A DNA stretch of 64,000 nucleotides from Notospermus geniculatus (taxonomy: Eukaryota > Nemertea > Pilidiophora > Heteronemertea > Lineidae). The notes beneath the pieces were generated by a model. The model had not been told where the DNA came from. It saw nothing but the letters and a program-made list of their open reading frames with translations, and did no database searches. A program made the position numbers and the translations under genes. Location of the stretch: contig NMRB01001308.1 of the NCBI GenBank assembly GCA_002633025.1, positions 132,508-196,507 of the forward strand, read 5' to 3'. This document shows positions 20,239-32,400 of this stretch, piece after piece. Position 1 is the first letter of the stretch; each line of letters opens with the position of its first letter.

Positions 20239-22295
20239 GTATACATGAAGCATGTAAGACACTGTACTTACCAAGAAATCTTTAATTGACAACACAGCTT
20301 TGTGTGCGTTCGACCCTTTGTCCGTTAAAACTGTAAACCCACTCCACAACATTCCCCAACTTCCACTTGCCACAGACTCATGAAACCCAAACAGAGGTGG
20401 ATTATAGCTGGTCGCTGCTCGGTAGAATTCAGCATTTGGCAGCCCAATGAAGAAGTCAAGACCTGAAATATGACACATAGTAAAACTACTTCTGCAAGAT
20501 CGTGCAGTGCATGCGAAAGTAATGGAAAGACTTCTTCTGCTGTGCCAGTAACCTGCCATCACACCAAGCGAGTATCAGCTCTAAAACTTACCAAATGGAA
20601 TGGCTATTTCTTCTCTGAAGAATTCTGCTACTCCTCTTCCTTTTGGGTCTGTGTGCCGGATGAGTTGATCAACATACATACCGTGAGTAAATGCATGATA
20701 ACCATGCTTGGTCCCTGCAAAGAAAAAAGTTTCGAAAAAGCATATTGGTTGAAGCCTTCACCAACTTCAGTGAAGCAAGGCAGGGAAATTGTCCAACATA
20801 TATTTTGTACTATAAACTCAAGTCTTCCACATCCATTGACCTTACATTGTACATGTAACCTATGCATGTCTTCAATAGACATTAGCTTCAGACAACCAAT
20901 AAATAGATATCTCGCTCACCTGGTGTCCAAGCAGGTTTCTGAGCTGCCAGAATTTTGCCAACTTTCTTAGGTTCCTCTGTGAGTTCTTTGATGGTCACTG
21001 GCTCATCAAGGCCATGCAGCCCTGCCTACAAATAAAATGAAGTGGTCAAAGATCTTTAGATAAAATAACCTGCTGCAACACTAAAATGCCGGCTATGCAG
21101 AATCTATGCATCTGAAAGTTTAAGTGTTACCTACCTCATGGTTGAGTAAAGTGCGAACTGTGATCTTGCTCTTCCCATGTTGGGCAAAATCTTGCCAGTA
21201 TCGTGATACTGGGACATCATAGTCAATGTAACCCCTGGAAAAAAGACATACAGATAATCATCCATCCTTGCCTCCGGCTCTCTTGAAGACTTTCAGAGGC
21301 TACCAAGAAGCTGCTCATTCAGAACTATTGAAATTCAATTGAAACTTTTACTGGTTCCATACTCCTCAGCTGGAAGGTGGAAGTAAGCAGAGTCGATTAC
21401 CTCGCTCAAGGAAAACTAAGATTTGCCTTCACTTGACCGAGATGCAGACCTGGACTTCCGACTCAGCAGGCCTGTACTGTGGCACAAAACAACACTGCTT
21501 TGTATACTGCCAAGCCTTGAAAGTATTGTGCTACCAATAATGAACATTTGTTGACTAGGGCCTACAATGGTCACATACCTGTCGACGAGGACCCCAATAC
21601 AGAGCGATCCCACAGCTTTAGTAACGGACATCACCATGGCGATGGTGTCATTCTGCCACTTGCTCTTACTATACACATCAGCGTAACCACCCCACACATC
21701 AACAACAGGTTTACCATGGTGATAAACTGCAAAGGCGCCACCTATCATTCCATTGTCTATCAAAGTCCTGAAAATGAAAGACTTGGATCACTGCCATGCA
21801 AATGTAGGGGCCTAGGCCTAGAAGGCTTACAGCATTTTTGAATTATGATTATCCTCCCCCCACCAGTTGTAGGGTAGCTAGGCCTAACCCTAGCTAGGGC
21901 CTAGTGTCCCTGACCCTGACCCTAACCCTACAAAACCCTATCCCTATCATCATAACAACTCTGTGGTGGGTGATTGTGCAGTAAGCATGCATGCAATGCA
22001 TGAATGAATGTCCATCCCCCCTTGGGGACCTTAGTTAGTGCTAGGCCTAGGCCTACGCTACTGCTGTAGGCCTAGGCCTAGCATGCTGCTAGTGTAGTAA
22101 GTGTGTAGGCCTACATTCTACAATAAATATGAATAATTTGAAGTTTGCTCACTTAAATTCACGCCCAACTCTGAAGAATTTGCTATCGGATTCTCCCTTC
22201 ATGTGCAGGGGAAGTTTGGGTTGAAAAATTCTTTGCAAATAAGCGATAACGACGCAGGTTAGCAGTACAGTGATGGCAGTTTTGGTGAAACCCAT
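19470..22295 (-). CDS. Serine beta-lactamase-related hydrolase (PF00144 type), 8 exons, 422 aa
   Basis: Predicted membrane-anchored serine hydrolase/esterase of the beta-lactamase family (LACTB and C. elegans lact-2 group); the substrate is unknown. Minus-strand exons: 22295-22153, 21767-21579, 21234-21135, 21025-20920, 20714-20592, 20462-20272, 20113-19868, 19640-19470. All junctions are GT-AG and the phases agree (1269 nt with TAG). Residues 6-20 (TAITVLLTCVVIAYL) form an N-terminal hydrophobic anchor. The catalytic SxxK motif is S95-VT-K98. The Tyr motif is Y185 in HGYHAFTHG. The KTG-equivalent HGG box is HHGHGG at 373-378. All three active-site boxes are present, so the enzyme should be active. 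Exons 7-8 are duplicated downstream. Gene identity is clear at family level only. Confidence 0.93.
21800..22115. repeat. AGGCCTA-rich and CCCTAA-like degenerate repeats in hydrolase intron 1
   Basis: AGGCCTA words recur many times (for example GGCCTAGGCCTA near 22045 and 22070). At 21880-21955 there are runs such as CCCTGACCCTGACCCTAACCC that resemble degenerate telomere repeats. No coding content is seen. Confidence 0.55.
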
Positions 22296-23291
22296 AATGA
22301 TCAGATGATTTTAGTGTCACTCGTCCACCATGTTTTATTGTCGCTACAGATAAACTTCGACTTTACCATTCCGCGTCGGCCTAGTGACGTAATTGGCAGT
22401 CGTAGTAATGGAATGTTCCAGCAGATGGCTTCAAGTCTGTGTTTAACATCGTGGATTACTAGCGAGTTTTCGCAAAGCCCCCGAAACGCCAACGCGAACG
22501 TCTATCCTTTTGTTCGGTGCTCTCTTCGTGGCATCGAACAATGGGATTGGCGTTCGCGTTGGCGTTTCGGGGGCTTTGCGAAACTCCCTACTATACCATA
22601 AGCAACCCGGAATGTGTGGACCCGCGGCTGTTGAAGCACAAGTAGCAAAGGTAATCAAAGTTTATGTATGATGTCATTGAGGAAAATAGCGTCACAAAGT
22701 TGCTCTAAGAGGAGCTTGGTGTCGCACGATTGGCGGGCCAAAAATGATTGATTGTCTGTTGTAGTCCCCAAGAGCAGGCCAGTTGGGGATCATGCTTAGA
22801 CCAACGCCTACTAGTAGGCCTAGGGTTAGGATAGGCATAGAAGATTTTTTCCCTAAGAAGTCGACGAAACAAAAGATAGGGCTCTATTTCTTCGGTGTAC
22901 TGAAGTCCACTGAGTAGCTACCGGTACGCCTATCTACCATCGGAGATTTGGGGGAGGGGGGTCTTTTTCGCCCGCGCGCCGCTGTTTTTGTCCTAGCCTA
23001 TGTCCCGGCCCTATGGTAAATAGACCTAAAGGGTTCCGGATATTGCCAATAGAAAAATGACAGAGAGGGACCGTGGACCGAACCATGGGTATGAGGACGT
23101 TTTACAATCTCGTACTCAGGGCTAAGAATTTGGCGCCAACACGAGAACCTGCTTACCTGATGACGAGTCAAAAATGCTTGGATACGAGATCGGCATTTCG
23201 CTGCGCGCGCAGCATCAGCAACCTGCCGTCTGCTGCCGATTTGAAAGTGTTCGATTTGAGCGGATGTTGGATTACACAAACGGATAGCATC
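22296..23291. promoter_or_regulatory. Putative divergent promoter, hydrolase / SLC24 exchanger
   Basis: About 1 kb separates the hydrolase start (22295, minus) from the exchanger start (23292, plus), so both 5' ends lie here. A hairpin MITE at 22460-22590 occupies the side nearest the hydrolase. Positions 22960-22985 are GC-rich. No clear TATA box. Role inferred from layout. Confidence 0.5.
22460..22590. mobile_element. 131-bp hairpin MITE, copy 1 (divergent promoter)
   Basis: Terminal inverted repeats include AGTTTTCGCAAAGCCCCC and GAAACGCCAACGCGAACG. The centre reads TTGTTCGGTGCTCTCTTCG. Two further copies lie side by side at 53896-54027 and 54031-54159. It begins 165 bp upstream of the hydrolase start codon. 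Confidence 0.9.
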
Positions 23292-23412
23292 ATGTCACCT
23301 CTTATTTTTCGGAGAAAAAAGGCAATATTAAAACGGCCTCTGAAAGTCGCGTTTACAGCCGTTCTTTTCTGCTGTACGATGCTTTTTTCGCGTTTCTCTG
23401 GGCGGAGTCATG
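23292..23412 (+). CDS. Exchanger exon 1: N-terminal signal-anchor region
   Basis: From ATG 23292: a basic stretch ([13 protein letters not shown]) followed by a hydrophobic run ([14 protein letters not shown]), then donor GTAAGT at 23413. NCKX proteins usually start with such a cleavable signal. The same frame stays open upstream with further ATGs back to 23073, so a longer N-terminus cannot be excluded. 23292 is preferred because basic-plus-hydrophobic residues follow at once. Confidence 0.7.
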
Positions 23413-26400
23413 GTAAGTGTAATCATTCATTCTCTTCCCGGCGACATGTCTCCTGCTGGCTAGCGCTCTTGGTATATTAGCGCAATCAATATCACTCAGC
23501 TATGATCTGTTACTATTCAATCTGGTCCTCATGGTTTAGCAACGGTTTCCTGCCCCGCGGCAGTTTGGTGCAAATTATAGGTATATCTGATGCTAAATAA
23601 GTAACAGTGTCTGCTGTGTGATATCAATGACTGCTCACAGAATCCGCTAAGAGATTCAACACTTCATATATTAAATGCGTATTCGATATGAATGGTGTCT
23701 ATTGATGCGGCTGTAGAGGTGGTTGGTAGATCAGATGTGGCAGACGGTGAAATGGTTTTCCTACCCATAAATAAGCCAAAGTGATGACGTCACGAAAGCA
23801 CGCGTAGTCCACCTTGATCAGTCTGTTTTTGGAGGCAGGGTGGTCGGGCTGCAGTGCAGGTCAGGCCATTGGTCTGTGGTCCGTCTTGGAGTAATTCTTG
23901 AGAGTCACCCTAGCCCTTCTGATAGGCAAGTGTTGCCCTCAAGACCGACAGGTGTTCCCTCCTTGAAGAATCGGAGTCGTCCCAAACTCTATACCGAAGA
24001 GAAGAGAAATTTTCTTTCACGCACCCAGCCCACCCTTTTGGCATCCTACGAGCGGGCGTCTGTGCCAGGTGCGCGTTGGTTCCGAGTTCTCCATTTCCCC
24101 ATATCTTAGACGGACGTGTGACTGCACATGACGTCCATCACATTGGATACTTGCTATCCGCGTAAAAAGCCTTGGGTTGGCGCCATCTTTCACAAATTAA
24201 GAACATCTTGGCTCTATTCTGGACGCAGTAGGCCCTGTTCAAAGTGCCACTGTTCCTGTGATCCTGCCACAATGGTCAGTAATTCCAAACTCTGGTGCTT
24301 GATGCCTGCGCATTCTGTCCACGTGAATCCCCTATTGAATGGGACCGCCATCTGATTGGTTTACATGAACATGAACATGACGGGAACCAACTACAGCATT
24401 CATGACTATTGAATGACCAACTGGAGAGCGAGCTGAGTGGCCCAATATGTTCATCGAAGACAGAGCGCAGAAAGTCGTCAACACAGTCTCGCAATAACTC
24501 ATTGTGCGTGTGTGGAGGCCCCAAAAGCCATGGCAACACCGATTATCTGAGAAGCCTGGTGGACCCCACCCACACATTAATTCCACAAGACCAAGCAATG
24601 TCCCCAGGTCGTCCCCAAATCATCCCTCGGTGATTTTAGTTTTTGTTTATTACTGTGTTGGCTCTATTGCACATTGATATCACTCACAAATTGAGCTTTA
24701 CTGTGCTCAAACATTCCACTCGCCCCCGGCTGCTATAAAAACAGTAACAGCCATCATGTTAATCATCTTTCCTCTGGCCGCGGGACGTCATGACGGGAAT
24801 GGCGAACCAATGAGATTCGTTGTTGCAGTTATTTCACGATCATGCCCTCTGGTGGGGGCGACGTGCATCAAAGGCCACGTCATCCAATATAAGCACTCCT
24901 TGCTTCATACTCATGCAGTTTATCTGCCTACATCATGATATTCTTCAGTATGATTAGGGACATGAATTTATGCGGCCCATCAGATCGAGAGGAAGAGAGC
25001 GTTAACCATCCCAATCCACAGTTAGCAAAACCGTGTCACGCGACTTGAAAATCCTAGAAATGTTCAAGTTGACTAACTGACATGCTTGATGAACCTTCGT
25101 GCGCCAAGCCGAGTCCACCCCCTCCCCCATCCGAACTCGCACCCAGGGTCTTCAAACCGCCCCTCCTAGCCCTTCTGAGGGGAGGAGTACGACCGTAAAT
25201 GACCTGGCAGGATGCCCTTCATCCCTTCGTACGGTACCAAAAATATCCACAAATAATCGGTCAGACAAAATCGTAGTGTGAAAAGCTGACACCAGTATGT
25301 TTTAAATGTAGATCCATTGAAATACAATCTTCCTGTTGGAAACAAAGTGGAAAAAACTCTCCACAAACAGCAACAAAATCAAACGAGATCGGTCATGTCG
25401 GTTCCTTTATTGTACGTCACGAGGATGACAGATTCTCAGCCGGTGGGAATAGAACAGTTAATGAAATAATGCTTGAGCAAACAGCAGTGTTATTTCGCCC
25501 ACCAGACGGACGGACAAAGCATCGTCGGTGTAACCTATCGGAAGGGGATTATGTGCACTGATGGCACATTGTAGGAGAAATGAGAGAGCACTGTACTTAA
25601 TCTCATAAAAGCTGATCGTGCGGTCAATCATTCTCTTTGATAGCATCGGGAAAAAACTTGATAAAAGATGAGCTATTCTGGCTCGTTAATTAGGCAGAGA
25701 TGCTTTGGTAAGTAGAATAAACGGAGGCAAGTCGGAGGGAGATCCTTGATAAGAGCTATTTATTTCTCCTTTGATATACATATGACCGTCGTGGCAGTAT
25801 CAATTTTAGACCCCGCCCGCCCACTGCGGTGGTTGTGACTGCACTTGATACTGATGTCCCTTCCGCACTATGCGCACTCATCACGTATCGTCTGTCCGCC
25901 GTGGGTCATCCAGTTCACTTCGCAGAAACGAACATTGCGAATGATAATGTTCTCTAAGCTTTGTGAAGCACCAGAAAAACCCTTTGAAGCGTGAGATGTC
26001 GCTGATTCCTCCCTCCGCTGGCGGCGGCATCGGGAACCAAGAATCCAGGTAAAAAAGGCACATGGTAAAAAAGGCACCGGTAAAAAAGGCACTAAGGCAC
26101 CGGTAAAAAAGGCACTGGTAAAAAAGGCACATAAAAATCACCGGGTAGGTAAAAAAGGCACACTTGTCAGAAAACTGCACGAATTGGTGGAATATGGAAT
26201 CATGTTTCATTTATGGCAGATTTCTGTCCATTTCCCATTGATAATCCCAGTTGGTCCGACATTGAAGGGATTTGTAAGTTTTGTAGGCCTTTTCTGTTCT
26301 ATTCTGGGTGCCTTTCTCAGTACCTTTTAAGGTTCTTCCTCCATCTTTCAAGCAATGACAGCCAAGACTTAGCTCTCCCCCTTGAATTGGGTGCGGTTAT

Positions 26401-29400
26401 TCATGGCAGCCGGTGGATTAAAAGAAGATTGGGAAGATGTCTAAGTTCTGGGGGGGGGGGCTTATATCCTGTGCCGGATACCTCCCAGACGTGATCAATA
26501 CGCACAAATAAGCCTTTTGAAAAATTAAAGAAAATGGTGAATTCGGGAAAAAAATATACCTTACATGTAGTTCACCAATGCAAATACCAATATGCCTTGC
26601 AAAAAGTGACTAAGTCCAAATCAATTTTTTTCATTTCGGGGAAACTGGCTTAAAAAGAGCACAAGGAGTCCAAATAGCCAGTAGTGCCTTTTTTACCTAC
26701 CCAGTGATTTTTATGTGCCTTTTTTACCGGTGCCTTTTTTACCAGTGCCTTTTTTACCATTGCCTATTTTACCAGTTCCTTTTTTACCAGTGCCTTTTTT
26801 ACCGTGCCTTTTTTACCGGTGCCTTTTTTACCGTACACCGGGAACCAATACGGAATGTCCTGACTGCGGACCTGTCATTCCAGTCAGTGCCGACGGCGGT
26901 GATTGGTTGAAAAAGCAATGGTTCGCAGAAATACTGACACCAATAACAATCCCGCTTTTTACTACAAAACTACATGTTCTATGCTAGCGGTGAACCGACA
27001 CCAGCAATATTATTTCAATAACTAGATAACCTGATACGTTATCGTAGCGTTTATACGCAGAATAGAAGTAATTAAGACGACGTGTCGTGTGTCTATGACG
27101 TAAACCGAGAACAAGGCTTGTAATTGGCTAAACTTATCCTGTTACAGTGTGTAGTATCTGAATCATAAATCGTATGGGCTGAAAATATCTTGGAAGATAA
27201 CAGGTCGGTCTGTTGTAGAACAGAAAGGAACCGTCGAACTCTAGGCTGTATATGAATATGTTTACCCCCACCCCCACCCAACCCTACCCCGTATTATCAT
27301 CACACTGATTCTATTCCTTGGACAAATATTGTCAGACAACGAGAATAGACTTTATACACCAAAGCAATTGCTTACCAAAGTAACTATTCTTTTGCAGCAG
27401 CAGTCTTCTGTCAAAGTGACGGAGTAGTAGGCGTATGTCTCCTTTTTAAATGTGTTTGGGGAGGGGCACCTTATACGGTACACTGTAAAAAATCATCCGT
27501 TTTTATGGGTACGGAGCCGTGGGTACACGTACCAACATGGGAACACTAAACTAAAGTTGTATCGTCCCGCGTGGTGGGTAGCCTACAGCGGGCCCGTGGG
27601 AAATGGGCTTAAAAATTGGACAAGGAATTTACCCATTGCCATGGGTACGCTGTACCTATTTCTTTTTACAGTGTATGTGATGAAAAGGACGGGTCTTGGT
27701 TGCTGCTGTCGACTCGGAAAATGTCGACAACATCGCACCACACCGCCGAATAGTCTTCGAACGTTCATCCACTTCTAGTCTCCAATGGTGGCTGTGCTTA
27801 CTCCAGAGAAGGATGGTACGGAGATTCTTCTTTATTCCTTTATTCTAAATTCCTTTATCTCTTTTCAGATGTTCCAGGAGAAGAGACAGTTGATAACCAT
27901 GACAGAGCAGGATTTATCTCGCGGCATGTCATGGCGATACCCTACAAGGAGCGCCCTCTTATTATCGGCGAGAACGGGACAGTTCTTGACGTAAACGCCA
28001 CCCTCCCGGCGAACTGGACGGAAAAGGATCACCAGTGCACTCCACCTGGTGAGTAATGTCAACCCTTCTTACCATTACCCCCGACATATCTCGGGTGTAC
28101 TCAAGGAGCAGTCCATCCGGCGTAATACTTGGCAGTGTCCTTTCAGACCAGTTGAGAATACGAAAAAGAGGCCACTCCACTCTGGAGTTGGCTCTCTTGG
28201 GGCAATTCGAAATAGAAAACTATGTCGTTTGTGTTATTGGTCTCAGCGTACGTCATAAAGCCAGTGGGACACCAGGCAATATCGCCAGAGATCTACTCGA
28301 CACCGATCTTCTCGCCAGCCACCGCAGATAAGGCGATATCGTCTATGGAGTTGTTTGATATTGGGTGAACATCGGTGGCTAGAGGATTCCACGCATCGCT
28401 GTCCAGCGCACACTTGGCGACAACAGCCGATTTTGCTCGCTGGCGATATCGCCAAGTGTGCTGCTGGCTGTCGGGGAACTTATACGGCATTTACAATGTC
28501 GCTTGTTCATTGATGTTGTTGAAGCATCCATGACCTCGACTGGACCCTTGGTCAGAAAATCCAGAAGGATGGATGCTTGTTGAATCATTCAACATGTTCA
28601 AGGGGTGTCATTCGCTGGCTTTCGTCGTCTTCGTGCATGATCCCTGTTGCTCTTTCGAAGTCCATGACGCAAATTTCTGAGCAGCACAGTTGAAGTCATT
28701 CCATACAGGTGCGACAGGAATCAGCGTCCTAGGAATGCTGGTCCTCCAAACAATAGCCCGCTATTGTAAGGTTATATTCCAATGGGGATGGTCTCTCTAG
28801 CCATATATTCTAATCCCTCGCTGAACAATAAGACCGGACTTGGATTCCCGGGTGGATTCCAGGGGGACTTGGATTCCTTTCACACCTGTCCTCTCATGTC
28901 AAATCTGTAACTTTTTGCAAAAAAAGGTGTTCGCTGAAAAGAGCACTTCATGGACGTCTCAATATGTTCCGCTGGAAACTGACACCAAAATTGAAGTACC
29001 TCTCACCTATACCAAGCACACAAGTTGGCCGCTTTCCTCAACCACGACACGGTATTGATCTTGATGGAGCCGGACGTGTTCGCCGCGGAGAAAAATCGAA
29101 CCAGCTTATCATAGCGATATCCTCTAAATACCCTGGTGTCATCCCCTGTTTGACTGGCTGACACTGACGGCTGGTGTACGTGACTTTGCTTCTATTAGCA
29201 TGTAGAGCGTTGATCATCCTCTGTGACCTGAGCGACCGAAGACGGGGTCGACGGACGGACTGGGGATTTCGCGAGTAATGGCGGCATGAAATGGCCCAGC
29301 AAAGCAGGAGGTGATGACGGCAGTATTGGACCAACAGATAAGGCCTGGGAACAAGATTTTAGCTTCGTTCTCATACTCGGCCCAAGACGCCTGACCCGTC

Positions 29401-32400
29401 GGTTTTCGTCCCCCCACCCGCCAGTGTCCTGGGCACACCAGGTGTGCCCAGGATGCCCCAACCCATCTTTGCTTCTTGTCCTTGGTAAAGTTTGCGTGAG
29501 GGTCATGAAACCAAAGTTTTGTAGAATGGCATCCAGCACTGATCGAGTCGGCTCCAAATTCCGGGCCGACGCCCGTTCCTCCGTCTGTGCTGCTCTATAA
29601 ATCTCTCCAATCCGTGGATGTATCGGAGAACTAATGTAACGGACATCCGACCGGCATAATGAATATTGTACAACTGTTTCCCGAGTTTGCAGGCGATAAA
29701 TAGTCTCTGACAATGATAAAGTCGGATGGAGAGGTAGTTATACTGTTCTTATGGAGCCGACTTTTTCTCAATGATTGAAGAGAAGAGAGGTCTCGTTTCA
29801 AAGATCTATCGGTGTCTTTTTGCCAGCAGTACAGAAAGATGTTTGAATACCAGTGGTTCATGGCGCTTGATGCAGTCAACTCACTGGACCATTCGTCCAC
29901 TCCATTTGCTATGCTGAGAGAAGACAAGTACCGTTATTGTGGCCATCTCATAAATAAGGCGCAATTATGTCCTTCAGTAAGTAGGTCACAATGATGTTCT
30001 CCATTGTAAGTAGGTCACAATGACGTCCTTCATTAAGTAGGTAACAGTGACGTTCTCCGTTGCAAGTAAGTCACAATGACGTCTTTCATTGTAAGTAGGT
30101 CACAATGACGTCCTTCATTAAGTAGGTCAAAATGACATTCTTCAGTAAGTAGGTCACAATGACGTCCTCCATTGAAATAAGTCCCAATGGCGTCCTTTAT
30201 CGAGATCTAACGGAGAAGAGACCACTTATCTTTGACTCAGTCCCAATATCGATCAAGAAAAACCGATCACGGTCAATCAGAAGCCCATAATGGATGACTA
30301 TTGGTTAGTTTGATGGCCGTGTATTGGCCACTTTATCGTGTCTGGCTTGTTCAATCTCCTCCATCGCTGCTGACCCTCACGTCGCTTGGATTCTCGATGA
30401 CCAAAACGAGTACCACGCAATGGCGGGCACCGGAGGTCTGAAAGGCAAGACCGCGATGAATTGATCTCATTCCTCAGGAGATGTTATTGATTTCATAAGC
30501 AGTTGATGGATGACTGGGCTGATAAAATCATCGGCCTCTTGATTTCAATGAAAGAGAGACCGTGAAGACATGGCCTCTCCCTCCTTTGGACACAATGACG
30601 ATGAGATGAATAGATGGAGGTGGCAGGATGATCAATCAAAGAGCTATCGTTACAAGGGCAACAAGTCAGAAGAGCACACACAGCCAATCATGACGTTTGT
30701 CGATGCGAGGGCACCAATGAGTTCTTGTGCTGTGGCGACCAACCAATCAGAGCGCGTGTTCTCCCTTGGACACAATAAACGGATGGACGTGACTGGATGA
30801 TACTTTAACCAATCAAAGCTGTCGTTACAACGGCGCAATAAACCAGAGCACACTTGACAAGCCAATCAGAAAGTGTGTCGGTGTGGCGGCGCCAATGGAG
30901 CTCTTGTGGCTGAGAGCAACCATTCAGAGTGCGTGTTACATTTAACAAACGTCATGTTATATATTTTTTTGTTGTCCACCTACGGCGAATCAGACTGAGT
31001 CTGAGAATATCTTCCGGTCAACTGATCAGGCACTGTTCACCTGATTGCCTCCACCCATTTCTACTCTACTCACGGCCAGCGTCTCCGCCGTTTACTCGCC
31101 GCCCAATTCATGTTATGTTCATCCACGCAGTCTACACATAATTAGATTCCCCAATCAATTCCATGGTTGATCAACCTCTCACCATTTGGTTATCATCTTT
31201 CAAGAGCCCTTACTCAATCGACTGGAAGATGCTGACGATTTCTACAAACACGAACCGGTGAGGACAGTTGATGAAAAAAGACGCATCCAAATACGACCTC
31301 GTTAAAGACGAACTATTCACAAGGTGTGGCGTGTTTTTGCGGTGCAAACAATAGGAGCGATCAGCCACGCTAATTGTCATAAGATGGCAGCAAAGTCCTA
31401 GCGGACCAATACAAAAGAACATTCTCCCGATTGGTGCTCGCTCAACCATGAATGGGTCCGCTGGTCATTGAATTGGACCGTAGTGACACCTATTGGTCAA
31501 CTGACTGACAGCTCCTGTTCTTCTGAACGGTACCTTAATCCGCTCTTAGAAACTGTTGAACCGTTTTTCTGACGTTTTATAATCTTGCGCTTTTAACCTG
31601 GTCTTCTGTTTTTTTCTGTTAGTGTCTTTGACTCTGCTCCGGGCGATCAAATACAGTATCCCAGACGGCAGACACAAGTGCCTGGGACAAACACCATCGA
31701 TTTATCACTATTGGACGCTTTAAATGTCAAATGAAGCCGCTGTCATATTCGGAAGAAGTATCAGCATAAATCCAAAATGGCTGCCAATCTGACATCGGCT
31801 GTGAGCCATCAGAATGTCGATACGCCGTCAACGTCTCCGCTGAGAACAGGGTCTGTAGTTTACTCCTACCGATTGGAAGATTTGGGCCGCTCGATAGCTA
31901 ATCGGAACCAGACAAATTTCGCTCTGGGACGATTCTGGCATGCCTATGGATCAGCCGATTGATTTTCATTGTAAGTTGCCAAGGGAACGACACTATGTGG
32001 CTACCATCGAATGTGCCGAATCCAACGATTTTGAGAGGTTCCGTACGAAGATACAGCCGTAGAACATATACATAGATTCTGTTTAATAGATGGTGTAAAA
32101 AATGTTAAGAGCTGAACACCAAATACGGCTTGACTAGCTCTGTAGACAGCACAGGGCAAATTTAATGTGCAGCAGAAGGAAAAAAGAGCGCCCGGAGGAA
32201 CCTATACGCCTTCATTATCAGATGAAGAGCAGGTCCAACCGGCGATCGAACCCACAACCTCAGAGGTGACAGGCCCAGATGTTTGCACTGCGCCACTCTT
32301 CATCCAGTCTTAGACTTTGTTCAAGGAATAGTCAGGCTTTTTATGCCAAACAAGTCGTTTCAAAGGGCCTATTCAACTACCTGTCTAGCATACTTCCTCG

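Larger units (their letters stand above)
23413..27868 (+). other. Exchanger intron 1
   Basis: 4.5 kb between exons 1 and 2. The features seen are the foldback element (26041-26838) and a MITE (27479-27675). At 24735 and 24890 there are TATAAA/ATATAA words near CCAAT boxes, not enough to call a promoter. No coding exon on either strand is convincing. Confidence 0.7.

Noticed and set aside
24725-24960. Internal promoter for the exchanger (TATAAA, CCAAT and ATATAA words)
   Set aside because: The words are common in this AT-rich intron, and no first exon with a donor in the correct phase was found downstream.
26704-26987. Frames rich in [10 protein letters not shown] or FYRCLFYQ
   Set aside because: Translation of the 15-bp foldback array; not a real repeat protein.
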